Source: Amoebidium appalachense (lineage: Eukaryota; Ichthyosporea). From it: DNA of 64,000 nt. The notes beneath the pieces were generated by a model, which was not told where the DNA came from, did not search any database, and was given only the letters and a program-made list of their open reading frames with translations. Location of the stretch: the NCBI GenBank assembly GCA_963693365.1, contig CAVNZM010000014.1, positions 3,658,001 through 3,722,000 of the forward strand. The letters are read 5' to 3'. The translations under genes and the position numbers were made by a program. Within the stretch, counting starts at the first letter, position 1, and every line of letters begins with the position of its first letter. This document shows positions 59,298 to 64,000 of the stretch, one piece after another.

Positions 59298-61771
59298 ATG
59301 GAGGTGGATGCGGCCGTCCAGCAGACGGCCAAGGAGCGTCTTGCCAAGGCATGCTTTTTCGTCAAGCCTCAGGTTACAAGCAGTAGTGCAAGCAAAAAGA
59401 GAGAGGGAAAGAAAAAAGCAAGCACACAGCAGAATGAAAGCAACCAGAACACAGCCGCCGACATGGGCGGCTTTACCATCCTCAACATGGAGGAGACAAA
59501 CGCCCATGTTTTGGCGCGCTACAATGCATACAAGTGGCACTGGAGCGAAATGGAAAGCGAACTCCAGAAGCTAGCAACCACTTTGAACGAAAAAATGTAC
59601 CAGGAACTGTGCAAATTCGTTGCGGAATGCCACAACATGGGCGACACTTTTACCTCCACGCGTGAAATCTACGTCGAGGTGCCCGCTGCGCTCGTTTCCG
59701 TAGGTGCGAATGTTCCCGACCACGAGCTGTTTTTCGGTCACCTGGCAGACAAACTATCGAGCGAGATAACCCCACACATTGCCAGATTGCGCAGCAGCGG
59801 ATGTCCAAGTTTACAAACAGCCATCAAGCAGTCATTTGAGCAGCTCATGTCCGCACAGGTCGAAGAGGAACATGGGGATGCAGACAACAGGGTCGGCGCA
59901 GAGGATTTCCGTCTTTCCGTTCCGAGTTTTTCGGTGCTTCAGTGGTGGTACGACGAAAAATACCCGAGCAAGCAAGGGGAAAACAAGCAAAAACGGAAAC
60001 CGCTCGTGGTAATTTTCGAAGATTTCGAGAGTTTTCCAGCGCGCATTCTCGAGGATTTCATCTCGCTGGCGGCGAACAGCGTGCAGACATCATCCGCCCC
60101 TATCGTTCTTCTATTTGGCCTTGCAACCACGTTCGACACCCTCCACTCGACCCTCTCCCGCTCGGCGACATCCCACCTTTCCACCCGCCGGTTTTCGCTC
60201 CAGAATGCCAGTCAGACATTGGCGCACATCTCCCAGACTCTCCCTTTGGACCCACGCTACCCCTTGTGGTTGGGTTCCCGTGCATACAGCTTGCTCAACG
60301 ACCGATTCCGCGATCATCCCATCTCTCTCGCCGGGTTTTCGCAGTCTCTCCAGCAGATGTTGCTTGACCATTTCTTTGCCAACTCGTGCAGTTTCCTGTG
60401 CAGTGTGGACCTGCAGGGGGCAGGGAGGTTGCTGACGGAGGAACACTGCGAGGAGCTCAGAGCGCTCATGTCTTTCCGGTGAGAATAATAACCTACCTCC
60501 CCCCCCCCCCCCCCTCCCCCCCGCGCGTTCACGTCCCCCCCCTCTGTCACACCCCCATTTCCTTCCCCTCCCTCACCACCCTCCCACCTCTTTCCCCCAC
60601 CTGCGGATCTTTCACACACTTCATACACACACTCTTAACACCCTTTATCTCTCAAGCGCACGCATACGCACGCACACACATACAGACACAAAGCCGTTCT
60701 CTCCTCTCCCCCCCCCCCCCCCCTCCCTCCCCTTCTCTCCCCCCCCCCCTCCCCGCGCCCCCCTATCCCCCCTTACCCTTTCTTACATCCTTTCTTCCTT
60801 GCCCACTCTCTCCCCTTCCACCCTGTCTTCTTCCCTTCCCCCCCCCCCCCCCCCCACTCCCCCCTCCCCTCTCTCCCCTCTTCCCATGCACACTGTCTCG
60901 CTCTCTGTGCCCCCCCCCCCCCCCCCTCCCCCCCCCCTCCCCCTCCCGTCCTTCCACGCCCCCTCCCCCCTTCCCGCGTCTAGCCTCTTCATTTCGCCTT
61001 GTCCCCTCTCCCTTGCCTACGCCTTTCAGTTCTTGCCAACCCCCTCCCCCCTTCCCCCCGCCCTTTTCCACGGGTGTGCTCTCCCCTACCCCCCCCCCCC
61101 CCTCTCCCCCCTCCCCCTTTCCCTCTTATGACACGTTGCATGCATGCTGGGCATTGGTTGGTGGGTGGCCTCGTGTGTGTTGTCTGTTGAGCCGATGGAG
61201 GGATAAGGTTGGGTGTGGGTATGGGTGTGTGAGCATAGAAAACGTGTTACGGACGAAGGGGGGGTGGGTCAGATGGTGTATGGGGTAGGAGGTGTGTGTG
61301 TGTGGTGGTGGTGGGGGGGAGAGGGGAGGGGGTTGGAGGGGGAGGGGGGAGGGATGTTGTTAGTGGTGGATACCACGTGAGTGATGGGAGGGGGGGAGTG
61401 GCTGGGGGGGGGGGGGGGGGAGGGGGGGGAGGGGGTTGGTTGGAAGGAGAGGCTAATGGGAGACGATGGATATGACTGACTGTTTTGTGCGGGGTTGCTG
61501 GTGTTTTTAAGGTTGGGGGGGTGGGAGATGGAGAGCGAGGTATGGGTTTAGAGTTTGGGAAGGATGGGAAGGAAGAGAGTGAATTTCGCAGGGAGATGGG
61601 GTGGGGTAGGGTTCGTAGTGCAGAGTGGGATGAAGGGATTAAATTAAGCAGAGGATTTACGCATAGACAATGACCACATTTTGTAGTTACTTTTTTTTTT
61701 TTTTTTTTTTTTTTTGGCTTTCACTCATTATGTTTCCGTCACCCACGGTTTGATACACACACACTCACACA

Positions 61772-61850
<79 letters not shown>

Positions 61851-62881
61851 CCATCCTTCCCCCTCCCCACCCACCCACCCCCCACCCACCCACCCTCCCC
61901 CCCCTCTCTCCCCCAGCCATCACCACCCACCCACTCACCCCTACACACCCACTTCCCACCCCCCTCCCCCCCTCTTCTTCCAGCCGCTACGTCGAGTCTC
62001 TCCACCACGATCCAGCGCAGCAAATCGCCCTTTTGGAAGACGCAGAAACAACATCCAAATGTGTCGTTTCCCTCCTTTCCTCCCTCTCGCTGTACCGTCA
62101 ACGCTACCGCGCCTCCCTCTTCTGCTTCCACTCGTGCGCCCAATTCGCCCCGCGTTTGGAGTACCTCGGAAAAACCGTTCAGTCCATCAACCAGGCGTGT
62201 TTGGAGGAAAACGTGAGCAGTTACGAAGAATACGAAGACGTTTTGAAGGCGATGAAGCAGGCGCCTATGGATGTGCTTGTTCCACTGGCGGAGAAATGCG
62301 ATTGGATGATAGGCGGGGCAAGACGCGGGGGTGCTGGTGCGGGTGCGGGTGGAGGTGGAGGGGCGTGGGGGGAGGGGAGCGGGCAAAGGGAAGGGGAGGG
62401 AGGAGGGGGAGGGGGGATTTCTGTTTCCGGAGGCGGAGACGGTGAGAGTGGCGGTGGAGAGATTGAGGCATTTGAAGGTGTGTATGTGTGTGTGTGTGTG
62501 TGTGGGTGGGTGGGTGGGTGGGGGGGGGGGGGGAGGTGGGGGGGTTGGAGGTGGCTGGGGGGGTTGGGTGGGTTGGTGGATGGGTGGGTGTGGGGGTGTG
62601 GATGTGTGGGGGGGGAGGGGTGGGGAGGGGGTGTTGGTGGGTGGATGGGGGGAGGGAGGAGGGGGGGGGTGTTTTTGTGTGTGTGGGGGGGCGGGGGGGA
62701 TGGGGGGGGATGGGTGGGGTGTGTGGGTGTGTGTGTGTGGGGGGGGGGGGAGGGGATGGGGGGATGGGGGGTGTGGGAGGGTGTGGGTGTGTGTGTGTGG
62801 GGGGGGGGGGGGTGCGTCTGTCTGTATGTGTGTGTGGGGGGGGGGGGAGGGGGAGGAGAAGGTGGGGGAGGGAGAAGGGGA

Positions 62882-62952
<71 letters not shown>

Positions 62953-63519
62953 GTGTGAGCAGGGGGCCGGAGGGGGAAGGGAGGTCACGGCGGTTGTTGT
63001 GATGTGTGGTAAAGGACGGAGTGTATGCCTGTGTGTGGGGGGGTTGAGGGGGGGGAGGAAAGGGATGGCTAAGAGGGGGGGGAGTGAATGGATATGTAAA
63101 ATGGATGGGACCTTTTCCCTTTGCCAGATTGCTCCTCCCCCCTTCCCCCCCCCCCCCCCCCCCTTCGTACTTTTTGACGCATTCAAACCCCCCCCCCCCC
63201 CCCCCAAATCCTTCCCACGTCTCCCACACCACTCCCCTTCTTCTCCTTTCTTGCTCTTAGTGAAACTTTTGACTAAACCCAATCTCGTCATGGGTATCAT
63301 CACACATCTTTCCCTCTCCCCCCTTCCTCTCTTCTCCCTCCCTCCCCCCCCCCTTCCCCTCCTCTCCTTTCGTCCCTCCCTCCTTCTCTCCCTCCCTCCC
63401 TTTCTCCCTACCCCCTCCTCCTTCCCACCCTCCCCCCTGCATCCCACCCTCGCTTTCTAATATGTCCAACCCCTCCCCCCCCCCCCCCCCCCTCTTCCAC
63501 CTTCCATGGCTCCTCAGCG

Positions 63520-63565
<46 letters not shown>

Positions 63566-63774
63566 CCCCGGACCCTGCCTCCTTGAATTTGATATCGTCG
63601 ACGAGGTGAATAAGTCGAATCTCGGGTAGTGTCGATGACTTGGATGGGCCCTGCTTGTTATGCATATACTATAATATATACGTACTGTGGATGTGTTCTT
63701 TGCACTCTGCAATGTGTTGTCCGTCATGAATGTGTATGTCGTACCTTGTAACACATTCTAGCCCTCCCCTCTAT

Positions 63775-63813
<39 letters not shown>

Positions 63814-64000
63814 AAAAAAAAAAAAAAAACGCAGGAAACCAACACAGGGGACAAGGTGGACATAGAGATGGACATCAGCGAAGAGGAAGAAGACAACGAA
63901 CAAGATGAAAGCACACCGAATCGGGCCAGGCAAACAAAAAAAGCCCGATTATCAGTCGACCCGGAATCGGAAACGAAACGGATTGAACCGGTTACGGAGA
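59298..64000 (+). CDS. ORC3: ORC3, origin recognition complex subunit 3 (3' end outside window)
   Basis: Exon 1, 59298-60478, encodes 393 codons plus 2 nt; exon 2, 61984-62477, continues in phase (junction SF-RRYVE, as in animal ORC3). A later exon begins near 63834 (ETNTGDKVDIEMD...) and leaves the window. Conserved blocks are IYVEVPAALVSVGANVPDHE, LVVIFEDFESFPARILEDFI, APIVLLFGLATTFDTLHSTL (the degenerate AAA+-like region), then LDHFFANSCSFLC and ECLEENVSSYEEYEDVLKAM-type helices. The protein is part of the six-subunit complex that marks replication origins. Exon 2 ends in a long Gly-rich stretch before a GT-repeat donor. Joining between 62478 and 63833 is unresolved; TGAAACTTTTGACTAAACCC at 63261 could be a small exon. 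The start ATG 59298 is the first in frame. Confidence 0.88.
61778..61848. repeat. (CA)n microsatellite
   Basis: About 70 bases of CA in ORC3 intron 1, followed by C-rich sequence up to the exon 2 acceptor. Confidence 0.95.
62478..63120. repeat. TG/G-rich and (GA)n tract
   Basis: About 640 bases of GT, GGGT and poly-G with an internal (GA)n run (62886-62920). It begins exactly at the donor of ORC3 exon 2 (GAAG/GTGTGTATGTGTG). The open frames are Gly/Val/Cys repeats. Confidence 0.9.
63595..63770 (+). mobile_element. diverged copy of the poly-C-tailed element
   Basis: GTCGAATCTCGGGTAGTGTC (B-box-like), then GATGACTTGGATGGGCCCTG and TTGTTATGCATATACT, with an end TAACACATTCTAGCC before poly-C, follow copy D in order with many substitutions. 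It lies just upstream of the ORC3 exon at 63834. Confidence 0.6.

Noticed and set aside
63261-63293. Small ORC3 exon VKLLTKPNLVM
   Set aside because: It has an acceptor and matches the incoming phase, but its outgoing phase does not fit the exon at 63834. It is not included as a feature.

Overview
This is nuclear DNA of a eukaryote with spliceosomal introns and standard stop codons (TAA, TGA and TAG all used). Coding exons are short islands, about 50-200 bp, with ordinary codon use. They sit in a sea of (CA)n/(GT)n, (CT)n and very long poly-C/poly-G tracts. Most long open frames in the window are translations of these simple repeats and are not genes. The gene set is a PIX-type Rac/Cdc42 GEF, the ESCRT-I subunit UBAP1, ORC3, a degenerate Rho-family protein and monodehydroascorbate reductase. 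The first two suggest an opisthokont, perhaps a unicellular holozoan. The reductase is unexpected there, so the species is left open.

Layout. 0.57-1.31 kb (-): one exon of an unrecognised coiled-coil protein. 2.2-8.2 kb: repeat-rich intergenic DNA. 8.27-11.20 kb (-): two-exon Rho-like pseudo-GTPase with a long Ser/Pro-rich tail. 11.2-15.7 kb: intergenic, with an AT-rich island. 15.76-33.35 kb (-): a PIX (ARHGEF6/7-like) gene of about 20 exons, with a tRNA-Val (24.7 kb, + strand) and a tRNA-Ser (27.8 kb, - strand) in its introns, plus a foldback element and two minisatellites near its 3' end. 33.35-34.18 kb: shared divergent promoter. 34.19-44.12 kb (+): UBAP1. 45.5-48.1 kb: a retroelement scrap and an unknown 184-residue gene enclosed by inverted repeats. 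49.29-58.09 kb (+): monodehydroascorbate reductase, 13 exons. 59.30 kb to the right edge (+): ORC3, incomplete, with an E2F-like site and a CCAAT box upstream.

The main non-gene signals are these. (1) Three introns carry tandem, degenerating copies of their own 3' splice site plus the start of the next exon. (2) A short dispersed element has variable 5' truncation and a poly-C instead of a poly-A tail. (3) Many introns have a GT repeat starting exactly at the donor, or a CA/C tract ending exactly at the acceptor.

Exon coordinates were derived by hand from reading frame, GT-AG sites, phase compatibility and family alignment. The weak points are the 5' end of the PIX proline-rich exon, PIX exon joining between 16.4 and 18.8 kb, and ORC3 after 62.48 kb.
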